Of a DNA stretch of 64,000 bases, positions 1 to 13,499 are shown piece by piece. Under the pieces are notes generated by a model. That model made no database searches, had not been told where the DNA came from, and worked only from the letters and a program-made list of their open reading frames with translations. How positions within the stretch are numbered: position 1 is the first letter of the stretch; every line of letters starts with the position of its first letter. This DNA comes from Stenogyne calaminthoides (Eukaryota; Streptophyta; Magnoliopsida; Lamiales; Lamiaceae). The translations under genes were made by a program, and so were the position numbers. The stretch spans positions 13,380,418 to 13,444,417 of the forward strand of contig JBBCBC010000026.1 in the NCBI GenBank assembly GCA_037126765.1, given 5' to 3'.

Positions 1-1527
1 TTCTAAAACTTGGGATGTTACCGCCGTCCCTCCAGAACTTGGGAAAGTGCATGGGACGTTGCCGCCGTCCCTCTAGAACTTGGGACGTTGCATGTGCATG
101 GTACATTGACGCCGTCCATCCAAAAAGTTGACATCATCCCTCTAGAACTTGAGACGTTGCCGCAATCCCTCCAGAACTTGGGACGTTGGCGTCGTCCCTC
201 TAGAATTAGGACGTTGCCGCCTTAACTCCAGAACATAGGACAGTGCATTGGACGTTGCCTCGTCTCTCCAGAACTTAGGTACGTTGCCGCCGTCCCTCTA
301 GAGCTTTGTCGCCGTCCCTCCACAGCTTTGCCGCCGTCCCTCTAGAACTTTGGACGCATGTGCATGAGACATTATCGCCATCCCTCCAGAACATTGTCGT
401 TGTCCCTCCAGAACTTGGGAAAGTGCATAGGACGTTGCCGTCGTCCTTCTAAAACTTGAGACGTTGTCGCCGTCCCTCCAGAACTTGGGACGTTGCTTGT
501 GCATGATTCATTGACGCCGTCCATACAGAACGTTGCCGCCATCCCTCCAGAACTTGAGACGTTTCCGCCATGCCTCTAGAACTTGGGACGTTGGCGTCGT
601 CCCTCCATAACTAGGACATTGCCGCCGTAACTCCAAAACTTAGGACAATGCATTGGATGTTTCCTCGTCCTTCCAGAACTTAGGTCATTGCCGCAGTCCC
701 TCCAGAACTTGGGAGAGTGCATGGGACGTTGTCACCGTCCCTCTAGAACATGGGACGTTCCAGTCATCCCTCCAGAATATAGAACAATGCATGGGACATT
801 TCCTCCGTCCCTCCAGAACATGGGACAGTGCATGGGACATTTTCACCATCCCTCAAGAACTTGGGACGTTGCTGCCGTTCCTCCAGAACTTGGGACATTG
901 CCGCCTTCCTCCAAAACTTGGGATAGTGCATGGGACATTGTCGGCATCCCTCCAAAACTTGGGATGTTACATGTGCATGGGACGTTGTCACCGTCCCTTC
1001 AGAACATTGCCGCTGTCCCTCCTGAATTTGGGACATTTCCCTTCCCTCCAGAACTTAGGACGATATTGCCATTCCTCTTTAACTTGGGACGTTTCCGTAA
1101 TCCCTCCAGAACTGGGGACATTGCCATCGTCCCTCTAGAACATAGGAGAGTACATGGGACCTTGCCGCCGTCGCTCCAGAACTTGGGACGTTGCCGTCAT
1201 CCCTCTAAAATGTTATCCTCATCCCAGAACTTGGGACATTGCCGTCCCTCCAGAACTTGGGACGTTGCCGCTGTCCGTCCAGAACTTCAAACAGAGTACG
1301 GTATGTTGTCGCCGTCCCTCCAGAACTTGGGATAGTGTATGCGACGTTGCCATAGTCCCTCTAGAAATTTGTCGCAGTACTTCTATAACTTGGGACATTG
1401 CATGTGCATGAGACATTGACATTGATCCGCCCATCCGTCACTCCCTCCGAACTTGGGACATTGCCGCCATGCGAGAATTGGACGTTGCCATCCCTCGAAA
1501 CCGTTGCCGCCACTCCCCGAACTTAGG

Positions 1528-2970
1528 AAATTGCATTGGACGTTGCCTCATCCCTCCTGAACTTAAGTCGTTGCCGTCGTCCCTCCAGAACTTGGGAGAG
1601 TGCATGGGACGTTGTCAACATCCCTCCAGAACTTGGAACAATGCATGGGACGTTGCCTCCATCTCTTCAGAACATGGGACAGTGCATGGGACGTTGCCAT
1701 CTTTACTCCAGAACTTGGGAGAGTGCATGGGACGTTCCCGACGTTCCTCTATAACTCGGGATGTTGCATGTGCACGGGACATTGTCCCCGTCCCTTTAGA
1801 ACATTGTTGCCGTCCCTCTTTAACTTGTGACGTATCCACCGTCCCTCCAGAACTTGAGACGCTGCCGTCGTCCCTCAAGAACTTTTGATGTTGCCGCCGT
1901 TCCTCCAGAACTTAGGAGAGTGCATGGGACGTTGCCGCGTTCCTCCAGAAAATGGGACACTGCATGGGACGTTGCCGCCATCAGTCCAGAACTTAGCCGC
2001 CATCCCTCCAGAACTTGGGCGTTCAATGTGCATGGGACATTGTCACCATCCATCCAAAACATTGTCGTTGTCGCTCCAGAACGTGGGAGTTGCCGCCGTA
2101 CCTCTTGAATGTTGCCGTCGTCCCTCTAGAACTTAGGACGTTACCACTGTCCCTCCAGAACATGGGACAGTGCATTGGACATTGCCGCCGTTCCTCTAGA
2201 ACATTGTCGTCATCCCTCCAGAACATGGGACATTGCCGCCATCCCTCCAGAACTTGGGATGTTGTCGCCGTCCCTCTGAAACTTAGGACGTTGCCGCCAT
2301 CACTCCTGAACTTAGGACAATGCATTGGACGTTGCCTCGTCCCCCCAGAACTTAAGTCGTTGCCTCTGTCCCTCCAAAATTTGGGAGAGTGCATGGGACG
2401 TTGTCGCCGTCCCTCCAGAACATGGGACATTGCCGCCATCCCTCCAGAACTTGGAACAATGCATGGGACGTTGCCTCCATCCCTTCAGAACATGGGACAG
2501 TGCATGGGACGTTGCCGCCGTTACTCCAGAACTTGGGAGAGTGCATGGGATGTTATCGACGTTCCTATATAACTCGGGATGTTGCATGTGCATGGGACGT
2601 TGTCGCCGTCCCTTTAGAACATTGCCGCCGTCCCTCTTGAACTTGTGACGTTTCCACCGTCCATCAAGAACTTTTGACGTTGCCGCCATCCCTCTAGAAC
2701 TTAGGAGAGTGCATGGAACGTTGCTGCCATTCCTCCAGAAAATGGGACAGTGCATGGGACGTTGCCTCCATTCCTCCAGAACTTTGGACATTCGATGTGC
2801 ATGGGACATTATCACCGTCTATCCAAAACATTGCCCTCATCATTCCAGAACTTGGGAGTTGCCGCCGTACCTCTTGAATGTTGACGTCGTCCCTCCAGAA
2901 CTTAAGATGTTACCACTGTCCCTCCAGAACTTGGGACAGTGCATAGGACATTGCCGTCGTTCCTCCAGAA
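1528..2970. repeat. Higher-order repeat pair (about 780-bp period) inside the array
   Basis: Two blocks of roughly 650-670 bp (about 1528-2200 and 2316-2970) carry the same ordered series of variant monomers. Each starts with GCATTGGACGTTGCCTC (1533 and 2322), passes through an ACTCGGGATGTTGCATGTGC unit, and reaches GGGAGTTGCCGCCGTACCTC (2085 and 2854). The shared private variants show duplication of a multi-monomer block as well as of single units. The offset shrinks from 789 to 769 bp along the pair, so small indels have accumulated. The opening landmark recurs near 650, 5590, 6755, 8525 and 11035. Confidence 0.85.
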
Positions 2971-5900
2971 TTTGGGATGTTTCCGCCATCCCTCCAGAAC
3001 TGGGGACGTTGCCGCCGTCCCTGAAGAACTTGTGACATTGCCGTCGTCCCTCTAGAGCTTAGGAGAGTTCATGAGAACTTTGTCTCTGTCCCTCCAGAAA
3101 TTGGGATGTTGCCTTCATCCCTCTAGAGCGTTCTCGTCATACCTCTAGAATTTGGGACGTTGCCGCCGTCCCTATTGAACTTTGAACATTGCCGCTGTCC
3201 CTCCAGAATTTGAGACAGAGTATGGGACATTGTCGCTCTCCCTCAACAACTTATCCGCCGTCCCTCTAGAACTTGGGACATTTCATGTGCTATGGACATT
3301 GTCGCCATCCATTTAAAACATTGTAGTCATCCTTCCAAAACTTGGGACGTTGCCTCCGTCCCTCAAGAATGTTGTCGTCGTCCCTCTAGAATGTTGCCAC
3401 CGTCCCTCCAGAACTTAGGATGTTGCCGCCGTCCCTCCAAAACTTGGGACGTTACATGTGCATGGGACGTTGTCGCCGTCCCTCTAGAATGTTTCCGCCG
3501 TCCCTCCAGAACTTGGGACATTTCCGCCGTCTCTCCTGAACTTGGGACATTGCATCGTCCCTCCAAGATGTTGCCGCCGTCCCTCCAGAACTTAGGACGT
3601 TGCTCCCGTCCCTCCAGAATGTTGCCTGTCCCTCTAGAACGTTTTTGCCGTCCCTCCAGAACTTTGGACAATGCGTGGGACGTTGTCCACGTCCCTCCAA
3701 AACATGGGACGTTTCTGCTATCCCTCAAGAACTTAGGATGTTGCCGCTGTTCCTCCAGAACTTGGGACAGTGCATTGGACGTTGCCGCCGTTCCTCCAGA
3801 TTTTGGGACATGGCATGGGACGTTGTTGACGTCCATCTAGAACTTGGGACGTTACATGTGCATGGGACGTTATTGCCGTCCCTCCTGAACGTGGAACGTT
3901 TCAACCATCCTTGCAGAACTTGGGACGCAGCCGCCGTCCCTCAAGAACATTGGACGTTGCCGCCGTAGTTCTGGAGGAACAGCGGAAATTGCATGGGATG
4001 TTGCCATCGTCCCTTTAGAACTTGGGACGTTGCCATCGTCACACCAAAACATTGTCGCCGTCTTTCCAGAACTTGGTACGTTTCCGCCGTCACTCCAAAA
4101 CTAGGGATGTTGCCGCCGTCCCTCTAGAACTTGGAACAGTGCATGGGACGTTGCCGCCATCCCTCCAAAACTTAGCTGCCATCTCTCTAGAGCTTTGTCG
4201 CCGTCCCTCTAGAACTTGGGATGCATGTGCATGGTACATTGTCGCCGTCCCTCAAGAACATTGTCGTTGTCCCTCCAGAACTTGGAAGAGTGCATAGGAT
4301 GGTACCGCCTTCCTTCTAGAACTTGGGATGTTGGCCCCATTCCTCCAGAACTTGGGACAGTGCATGTGTTGTTGCCGCCATCCCTCTAGAACTTAGTCGT
4401 CGTCCCTCTAGAACTTGGGACGTTCCATGTGCTTGGGACGTTGTCGTCGTCCACCAAAAACATTGCATTCGTCCCTCCAGAACTTGGAACGTTGCGCCGT
4501 CCCTCTAGAATGTTTCCGCCATCCCTCCAGAACATAGGACGTTGCCACTATCCCTCCAAAACTTGGGATAGTGCATGGGACATTGTCGCCATCCCTCCAA
4601 AAAAAGGGGACGTTGCCCCCATCCTTGAAGAACTTGGGACATTGCCGTCGTCCCTCTAGAACCTAGGAGAATGCATGAAACCTTGCCGCCGTCCCTCCAG
4701 AACTTGGGACGTTACCGTCATCCTTCTAGAACGTTGTCGTCGTCCCTCCAGAACTTGGGATGTTGCCGCCGTCCCTCCAGAACTTTAGACAGAGTATGGG
4801 ACGTTGCTGCCGTCCCTCTAGAATATTGTCGCCGTCCCTCTAGAATGTTGCCACCATCCCTCCAAAACATAGGATGTTGTCGCAGTCCCTCCAAACCTTG
4901 GGATGTTACATGTGCATGGGACGTTGTCCCAATCCTACCAGAACTTGGGACGTTTCCGTCGTCCCTCTAGAACTTAGGAGAATGCATGAGACCTTGCCGC
5001 CGTCCCTCCAGAACTTGGGACGTTGCCGTCATCCTTCTAGAATGTTGTCGCCGTCCCTCTAGAATGTAGACGCCGTCCTTCTAGAACATTGTCGCTGTCC
5101 CTGCAGAACTTGGGGCGTTGCCACCGTCCCTTCGGAACTTGGGATAGTGAATGGGACGTTGCTGTCGTCCCTCTAGATTTATGTCACCGTCCCTCCAGAG
5201 CTTTGTCGCCGTCCATGTAGAACTTGGGACGCATGTGCATGGAACATTTTCGCCATCCCTCCAGAACATTATCGTTGTCCCTCTAGAATTTGGTAGAGTA
5301 CATAGGATGTTGCCACCGTCCTTCTAGAACTTGGGACCTTACCGCCGTCCCTCCAGAACTTGGGACAGTGCATGTGACGTTGCCATCGTCCCTCCAAAAA
5401 TTTGTCTCTGTTCCTCTAGAACTTGGTACATTGCATGTGCATGGGACATTGATGTCGTCCATCCAAATGTTGCAGCCATCCCTCCAGAACATGGGACGTT
5501 GCCGCCATCCCTCCAGAACTTGGGACGTTGTCGTCGTCCCGCCAGAACTTAGGACGTTGCCGCACTCACTCCAGAACTTAGGACAGTGCGTTGGACGTTC
5601 TTTCATCCCTCCAGAACTTAGGTCATTGCCGCTGCCCCTCCAGAACTTGGGGGAGTGCATTGGACGTTGTCATCGTCCCTCTAAAACTTGGGACATTACC
5701 GCCATCCCTCAAGAACTTAGAACAATGCATGGGACGTTGCCTCCATCCCTCCTGAACATGGGACGCTGTCGTCGTCCCTCCAGAACTTAGGAGAGTGCAT
5801 TGGACCTTGCCGCCGTCCCTCCAAATCATGGGAAAGTTCATTGGACCTTGCCGCCGTCCCTCCAAAACTTAGGAGAGTGCATTGGACCTTGACGCCGTCC

Positions 5901-7778
5901 CTCTAAAACGTTGTCGTAATCCCACCAGAACATGGGACGTTGCCACCATCCCTCAAGAACGTTGCTTGCCTCCCTCCAGAACATGGGACGTTGTTGCTAT
6001 CCCACCAGAACTTGAGACAAAGAATGGGACGTTTCCGTCGTCCCTCCAGAACTTGGGACAGTGCATGGACGTTGCCGCCATCCCTCCACAACTTATCCAC
6101 CGTCCCTCTAGAACTTGGGACATTGCATGTGCATGGGACATTGTCAACGTCAAACCAAAATGTTTTCGTCGTCCCGCCAGAACTTAGGATGTTGCTGCCG
6201 TCCCTCTAGAATGTTTCCACTGTCCCTCCAGAACTTAGGACGTTGCCACCGTTCCTCCAGAACATGGGACGTTAGCTGTGCATGGGACGTTATTGATGTC
6301 CCTTCAGAACTTTTCCGTCGTCCGTCCAAAACTTGAGACATTGCGTCGTCCCTTCAAAAATTTGTCATCGTCCCTCCAGAATGTTCCCGCCATACCTCCA
6401 GAACTTGGGACGTTGCCACCGTCCCTCCAGAACTTGGGACGCTGCCACCGTCCCTCCAGAACTTGGGATAGTGCATGGGACGTTGCTGCCGTCCCACTAG
6501 TGCTTTGTCGCCGTCCCTCCAGAGCTTTGTCGCAGTCCTTCTAGAACTTGGGATGCATGTGCAAGGGACATTGTCGCCATCCCTCTAGAACATTGTCGTT
6601 GTCCCTCCAGAACAGGGGTGAGTGCATTGGACGCTGCCGCCGTCCTTTTAGAACTTGGGACGTTGCCACCGTCCCTCTAGAAGTTGGGACAGTGCATGTG
6701 ACGTCATCCCTCTAGAACTTAGGACGTTGGCACCGTCACTCCAGAACTTATGACAGTGAATTGGACGTTGCCTCGTCCCTCCAGAACTTAGGTCGTTGCC
6801 GCTATTCCTCCAAAACTTGGTAGAGTGCATACAACGTTGTCGTCGTCCCTCTAGAACTTAGGACATTGCCTCCGTCCATCCAGATCTTGGAACTGTGAAT
6901 GGGACATTGTTGTCGTCCCTCCAGAACTTAAGACGTTGAATGTGCATGGTACTTTGCTACCGTCGCTAAAGAACTTGGGACATTTCCAACGTCCCTCAAG
7001 AACTTGGGATGTTGCATGACGTTGCCACCGTCACTCCAGAACTTGGGGCATTGCCGCCATCCCTCCAGAACTTGGGACATTGCGGCGTCCCTCCAGAACT
7101 TAGGACATTGCCGCCGTCTCTCTAGAACTTAGGTAAGTGCATTGGACGTTGCCGTCGTCTGTCCAAAACTAAGGACATTGCCGCCTTTCCTCCAGAACTT
7201 GGGACATTGCATGGGATGTTTCCGCTTTCCCTCCAGAACTTGGGAGAGTGCATGGGACATTTCCACCGTCCCTCCAGAACATAGGACGTTGCCTCCGTCC
7301 CTCCAAAACATAGGACGTTGCCGCCATCCCTCCAGAACTTGGGACAATGCATGGAACATTGCTTCCGTCCCTCAAGAACTTGGGACGTTATCACCGTTCC
7401 TCCAGAACTTAGGACAGTGCATGGAACGTTGCCGATGTTCCTCCAGAACTTGGGATAGTGCATGCGATGTTGCCGGCGTCCCTCCAAAACATGGGACGTT
7501 GCATGTGCATGGGACGTTGTCGCTGTCCCTTCAAAACATTGTCGCCTTCCCTCCTGAACTTGGGACGTTTCCACTGTCCCTCCTGAACTTGGTACGCTGC
7601 CGCTGTCCCTCAAGAACTTTGGTCGTTGCTGCCATCACTCCAGAACTTAGGAGAGTGCATGGGACCTTGCCGTCGTCCCTCCAGAACTTGGGACGTTGTT
7701 GTCATCCCTCTAGAATGTTTTCGTCTTCCATCCAGAACTTGGGACATTGCCGCCGTCCCTCCAGAACGTTGTTGCCGT

Positions 7779-7836
7779 CCCTCCAGAACTTCGGACGTTA
7801 ACGTTGTCCCTCCAGAACTTCGGACGTTAACGTTGT
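7779..7836. repeat. Exact 29-bp unit duplication
   Basis: Two adjacent 29-bp units (7779-7807 and 7808-7836) are identical and share private changes (TTCGGACGTTAACGTTGT) not seen in neighbouring units. This is a recent single-monomer duplication, as expected from replication slippage or unequal exchange. Confidence 0.9.
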
Positions 7837-10800
7837 CCCTTAAGAACTTGGGACGCTGCTGCCGTCCCTCTAGAATGTTGCCACCGTTCATCCAGAACAT
7901 AGGACGTTTCCTTCGTCCCTCCAGAACATGGAATATTACATGAGCATGGGACGTTGTCTCCGTCCCTCTAGAACGTTGCCGACGTCCCTCCAGAACTTGG
8001 GACGTTTCCGCCATCTCCACAGAACTTGGGACATTGCATCGTCCCTCCAGAATGTTGCCGCCGTCCCTTCAGAACTCGAGACATTGCCACTGTCCCTCCA
8101 GAATTTGGGATAGTTCATGGGACATTACCACCGTCCCTCTAGTGCTTTGTCGCCGTCCCCCCAGAGCTTTGTCGTCGTCCCTCTAGAACTTGTGACGCAT
8201 GTGCAAGGGACATTGTCGTCCCTCCAGAACATTATTGTTGTCCCTCCAGAACTTGGGAGAGTGCATAGGACGTTGCAGTCGTCGTTCTAGAACTTTGGAT
8301 GTTGCCGCCATCCCTCCAGAACTTTGGACAGTGCATGTGACATTGGCGACATCCATCCAGAACTTTACTGCCATCCCTCTAAAACTTGTGACATTTCATG
8401 TACATGGGACATTGACGTCGTCCATCCAGAATGTTGTCATCGTCCCTCAAGAACTTGGGACATTGCCGCCATAACTCTCGAACTTAGGACGTTGCCGCCG
8501 TCACTCTAGAACTTAGGACAGTGCATTGGACTTTGCCTCGTCCCTCTAGAACTTAGGTCGTTGCCGCTATCCCTCCAAGACTTGGGAGAGTTGATGGGAC
8601 GTTGTTTTCGTCCCTCCAGAAAATAGGACGTTGCCGTCGTCCCTTCAGAGCTTGGGACATTGCATGACATTGCCGCCGTCCATCCAGAATGTTGCCACCG
8701 TCCCTCCAGAACTTGGGGTGTTGCCGCCATCCCTCCAGAACTTGGGACGTTGCCAGCGTCCCTCTAGAAATTAGGATGTTGCCGCCGTCTCTCCAGAACT
8801 TAGGATAGTGCATTGGACGTTACCGTCATCTTTCCAAAGCTAAGGATGTTGTCGCTTTCCTCCAAAACTTGGGACATTGCATGGGATGTTTCCGCTGTCC
8901 CTCCAGAACTTGGGAGAGTGCATGGGACATTTTCGTCGTCCCTCCAGAACATAGGATGTTGCCACCGTCCCTCTTGAACTTAAAACGTTGCCGCTATCCC
9001 TCCAGAACATTGGACAATGCATGGCAAGTTGTCTCCGTCCCTCTAGAACATGGGACATTTCCGCCGTCCATCAAGAACTTGAGACGTTCCCGCCGTTCCT
9101 CCAGAACTTGGGACAGTGCATGGGACATTGCCGTTGTTCCTCCAGAACTTCAAACAGTGCATGGGACGTTGTCGGCGTGCTTCCAGAATTTGGGACGTTG
9201 CATGTGCATGGGACATGGTCATTGTCCCTTCAGAACAATGCCTCCGAACCTCCTGAACTTGGGACGTTCAACCGTCCCTCCAGAAATCGGGACGCTGCCG
9301 TCTTCCCTCAAGAACTTTGGACTTTGACGACATCCCTCCAAAACATAGGAGAGTGAATGGGACCTTGCCGTCGTACCTCCAGAACTTAGGACTTTGCCAT
9401 CATCCATTTAGAACATTGTCGTCGTCGCCGTCCCTCCAGAACATTGATGCCGTCCCTCCAGAACTTGGGCCGTGCCGTAATCCCTCTAGAACGTTGTCGT
9501 TGTCCATCCAGAACTTGGGACATTGAGGCGTCCCACCAAACGTTGCTGTCGTCCGTCCAGAACTTGGGACGTTGCCACTGTCCTTCCAGAACTTGAAACA
9601 ATGTGTAGGACGTAATCGCCGTCCCTCTAGAACTTGAGACTTTGCATGTCCATGGGACATTGTCGTCGTCCATCCAAAACGTTGCCATCATCCCTTTGGA
9701 ACTTGGGACGTTGCCGCCGTCCCTCTAGAATGTTGCCGCTGCCGTCACTCTAGAATGTTGCCACCGTCCATCCAGAACTTAGGACGTTGCCGCCATCTCT
9801 CCAGAACTTGGGACGTTACATGTGAATGGGACGTTGTCTCAGTCCCTCTAGAACGTTGCCGACGTCCATCAAGAAATTGGGACTTTTTCGCCATCTCTTC
9901 AGAACTTGGCACATTGCGTCGTTCCTCCAGAATGTTGTTGTCGTCCCTTCAGAACTTGGGATGTTGCGGCCGCCCCTTTTGAACTTGGGACATTGCCGCC
10001 ATCCCTCCAAAACTTGGGACGTTGCCACCGTCCCTCCAGAATGTTGCCAAAGTCCCTCCATAACGTCGTTGCCATCCCTCCAGAACTTGGGACAATGAGT
10101 GGGATGTTGCCTCCGTCCCTCCAGAACATAGGATATTTCCGCCGTTCCTCAAGAACTTGGGACGTTCCTGTCGTTCCTCCAGAACTTGGGACAGTGCATA
10201 GGACGTGCCGCCGTTCTTCCAGATCTTGGGACATGGCATGGGACCTTGCCGGCCTCCATCAAAAACTTAGTACGTTGCATGTGCATGGGGCATTGTCGCC
10301 GTCCCTCCTAAACTTAGGACATTTCAACCATCCCTCCAAAACTTGGGACGCGGCGTCCGTCCCTCAAAAACATTGGACGTTGTCGTCGTCCCTCCAGAAC
10401 TTAGGAGAGTGCATGGGACCTTGCCGTAGTCCCTCCAGAACATGGGACAGTGCATGGAACGTTGCCGTTGTCGTTTCAGAACTTGGAAAGTTGCCGTCAC
10501 CCACCAGAACTTGAGACGTTGTCGTTGTCCCTCTAGAAAGTTGCCGCCGTCACTCCAGAACTAGGGATGTTGCCGCTGTCCCTCTAGAACTTGGGACAGT
10601 GCATGGGATGTTGCCGCCATCCCTCCAAAACTTAGTTGCCGTCCCTCTAGAGCTTTATCGCCATCCCTCCAGTACTTTTTCACAGTCCTTCTAGAACTTG
10701 GGACACATGTGCATAGGACATTTTCGCCGTCCCTCCAGAACATTGATGTTGTCCCTCCAGAACTTGGGAGAGTGCATAGGACGTTACCGCCGTCCTTCTA

Positions 10801-11289
10801 GAACTTGGGACGTTGCCGCCATCCCTCCAGAACTTGGGTCAGTGCATATGACATTGCCGCCGTCCCTTTAGAAATTTGACACAGTCCCTCTAGAACTTGG
10901 GATGTTGCATATGCATGGGACATTGACGCCGTCCATCCAGATAGTTGCCGTCGTCCCTCCAGAACTTGGGACGTTGACGTTATCCCTCAGAACTTAAGAC
11001 ATTGCCGCCGTCACTTAAGAACATAGGACAGTGCATTGGACGTTGCCTCGTCCCTCCAGAACTTTGGTCATTGTCGTTGTCCCTCCAGAACTTGGGAGAG
11101 TGCATGGGATATTATCGCCATCCCTCCAGGACTTGGGACGTTACCGCCATCCCTCGAGAACTTGGAACAATGCATGGGACGATTCCTCCATCCCTCCAGA
11201 ACATGGGACAGTGCATGGGACGTTGCCGCCGTTCCTCCAGAACTTGGGAGAGTGCATGGGACATTGCCATAGTCCCTCCTGTTCTCGGG

Positions 11290-13270
11290 ACATTACATGT
11301 GCACGGGATGTTGTGAACATGCCCGTCCCTCACGACTGGGGGACGCCGCCAATCATTGCGGGTCGTCCCTCCTCCGAACTTGTAACGTTTTCCATCCCTC
11401 CCTCCGAACTGCATGGGACGCCGCCATCCCACCATCACTCAATAACTTTGGGCGTTGCCGCCATCCCTCCAGAACTTAGAAGAGTGCATGGGACGTTGCC
11501 GCCATCCCTCCAGAAGATGGGACAGTGCATGGGACGTTGCCGCCATCCCTCCAGAACTTAGCCGCTGTCCCTCTAGAACTTGGGACGTTCCATGTGCATG
11601 GGACATTCCAAAAATTTCGCCGTCATCCATCCAAAAACATTGTTGTTGCCCCTCCTGAGAACTTGGGGCGTTTGCGTCCGCCTCCCTCTAGAACTTGGGA
11701 CATTGCCCCATCCCCTCCAAAACATGGGGCCGACATCCTCCAAAATTTGGGACATTGGACATCCCTCTAGAACTTGGGATCCATCGAACTTGGGACTTGG
11801 GTTTTTTGCCATCCCTCAAACATGGGGCACGCCTTTCCCGTACTTGGGAACTTGAAGAACTTGGGACATTGCCTTCGTCCCTCTATAACATAGGAGAATG
11901 CATGAGACCTTGCCGCCGTCCCTCCAGAATTTGGGACGTTGCCGTCATCCCTCTAAAATGTTGTCGTCATCCCTCCAGAACTTGGGATGTTGCCGCCATC
12001 CTCCAGAACATGGGACGTTGCAGCTTTCCCTCCGGAACATGAGACAGAGGATGGGATGTTGCTGCCATCCCTCCATAACTTGGGACAATACATGGGACAT
12101 TGTCGCAATCCCTCCACAACTTATCCACCGTCCCTCTAGAACTTGGGATATTTCATGTGCATGGGACATTTTTGCCTATAGAACTTCCATCCATAGGAAA
12201 ACGTTGTCGTCATCAAAACTTAGGACATTGCATTGGGCGTTGCCTCCCTCCTCCGAACATTGTCGTTGTCCCTCAAGAATTTGGTAGAGTGCATAGGATG
12301 TTGCCGCCATTCATGGAACAATAGAACAGGGGACCTTGTCGTCCCTCCCCTGATCCCTCCGAACGTTGCTTACCTCCTCTAGAACTTGGGATGTAACTAG
12401 AGATAGAGAATGGGAGGACGTTGCCGTCATCCTCCGAACTCCCTCAAGAAATTTGTCGCCGTCCCTATAGAACTTGGGACATTGCATGTGCATAGGACAT
12501 TCCCTCCGTCCAAAACGTTATCGGCGTCCCTCCCCGAACTTAGGATGTTGTCCCTCTAGAATGTTGCAACGTCCCTCCCAAAACTTAGGACATTGCATTG
12601 GACATTGCCGTCCCCCTCAGAACTTGGGACATCTGGGAATCTTTAGGTCGGTTCGTTGCCGCCATCCCTCTAGAATTTGGGAAGTTGCCACCGTCCCTCC
12701 ACAACTTGGGATAGTGCATGGGACATTGCCATAAATCCTTTGTCATCCCTCCTTCAGCTTTGCCGCCGTCCTTCTAGAACTTGGGACGCATGTGAAAGGG
12801 ATATTGTCAACGTCCCTCCTGAACATTGTCGTTGTCCCTCCAGAACATTGGAGAGTGCATAGGACATTGCAGCCGTCCTTCTAGAACTTTGGACGTTGGC
12901 ACCATCCCTCCAGAACTTTGCTGCCATCCCTCTAAAACTTGGGACACGTCCCTCGAGAATGCGTCGTCCCTGAATGAGACATTGGGACGTTGCCAATCCC
13001 CGTAACGGGATGGTGCATCGTAAATCCGTCTTTCTAGATCTTTGTCGCCATCCCTCCATAGCTTTGCCGTCGTCCTTCTAGAACTTGGGGATGTTGACGT
13101 CCCAACCCTCCCCGAAACATTGGGGACATTGTCGTCATCCCTCTAGAACTTAGGATGTGCATTTTGTCTTCTTCGAACTTCGGGATGTAACTTAAGACAA
13201 GATCATTGAACGTTCCGCGTCCCTCATTGAACTTAGGTCGAACTTTTTCGCTATATTTCTCCAAAACTTG
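11290..13270. repeat. Degenerate interior segment of the array
   Basis: Here the monomer is still recognisable, but units are interrupted, shortened or padded with non-repeat bases, for example around 11330-11440, 11600-11870, 12170-12450 and 12940-13270. On both sides the array is much more regular. No transposon termini or genes were found in it. It looks like an old part of the array that escaped homogenisation; an old internal recombination junction is an alternative. Confidence 0.7.
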
Positions 13271-13499
13271 GGAGAGTGCATGCGAGGTTGTCACCATCCC
13301 TCCAGAACTTAGGACGTTGCCGCCGTCCCTTTAGAGCTTGGGACTGTGCATGGGACATTGTCATCGTCTCTCCCGAACTTAAGTTGTTGCATGTGCATGG
13401 AACTTATGTTGTTGGCACCGTCGCTGAAGAACACGGGACATTTCTGACGTCCCTCAAGACCTTGGGACATTGCATGACATTGCCGCCGTCCATCTAGAA

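Noticed and set aside
2015..2572. Long open frames in the array as genes for Pro-rich proteins
   Set aside because: The monomer lacks stops in all frames, its length is not a multiple of three, and frames rotate every unit. No codon-level conservation is visible.
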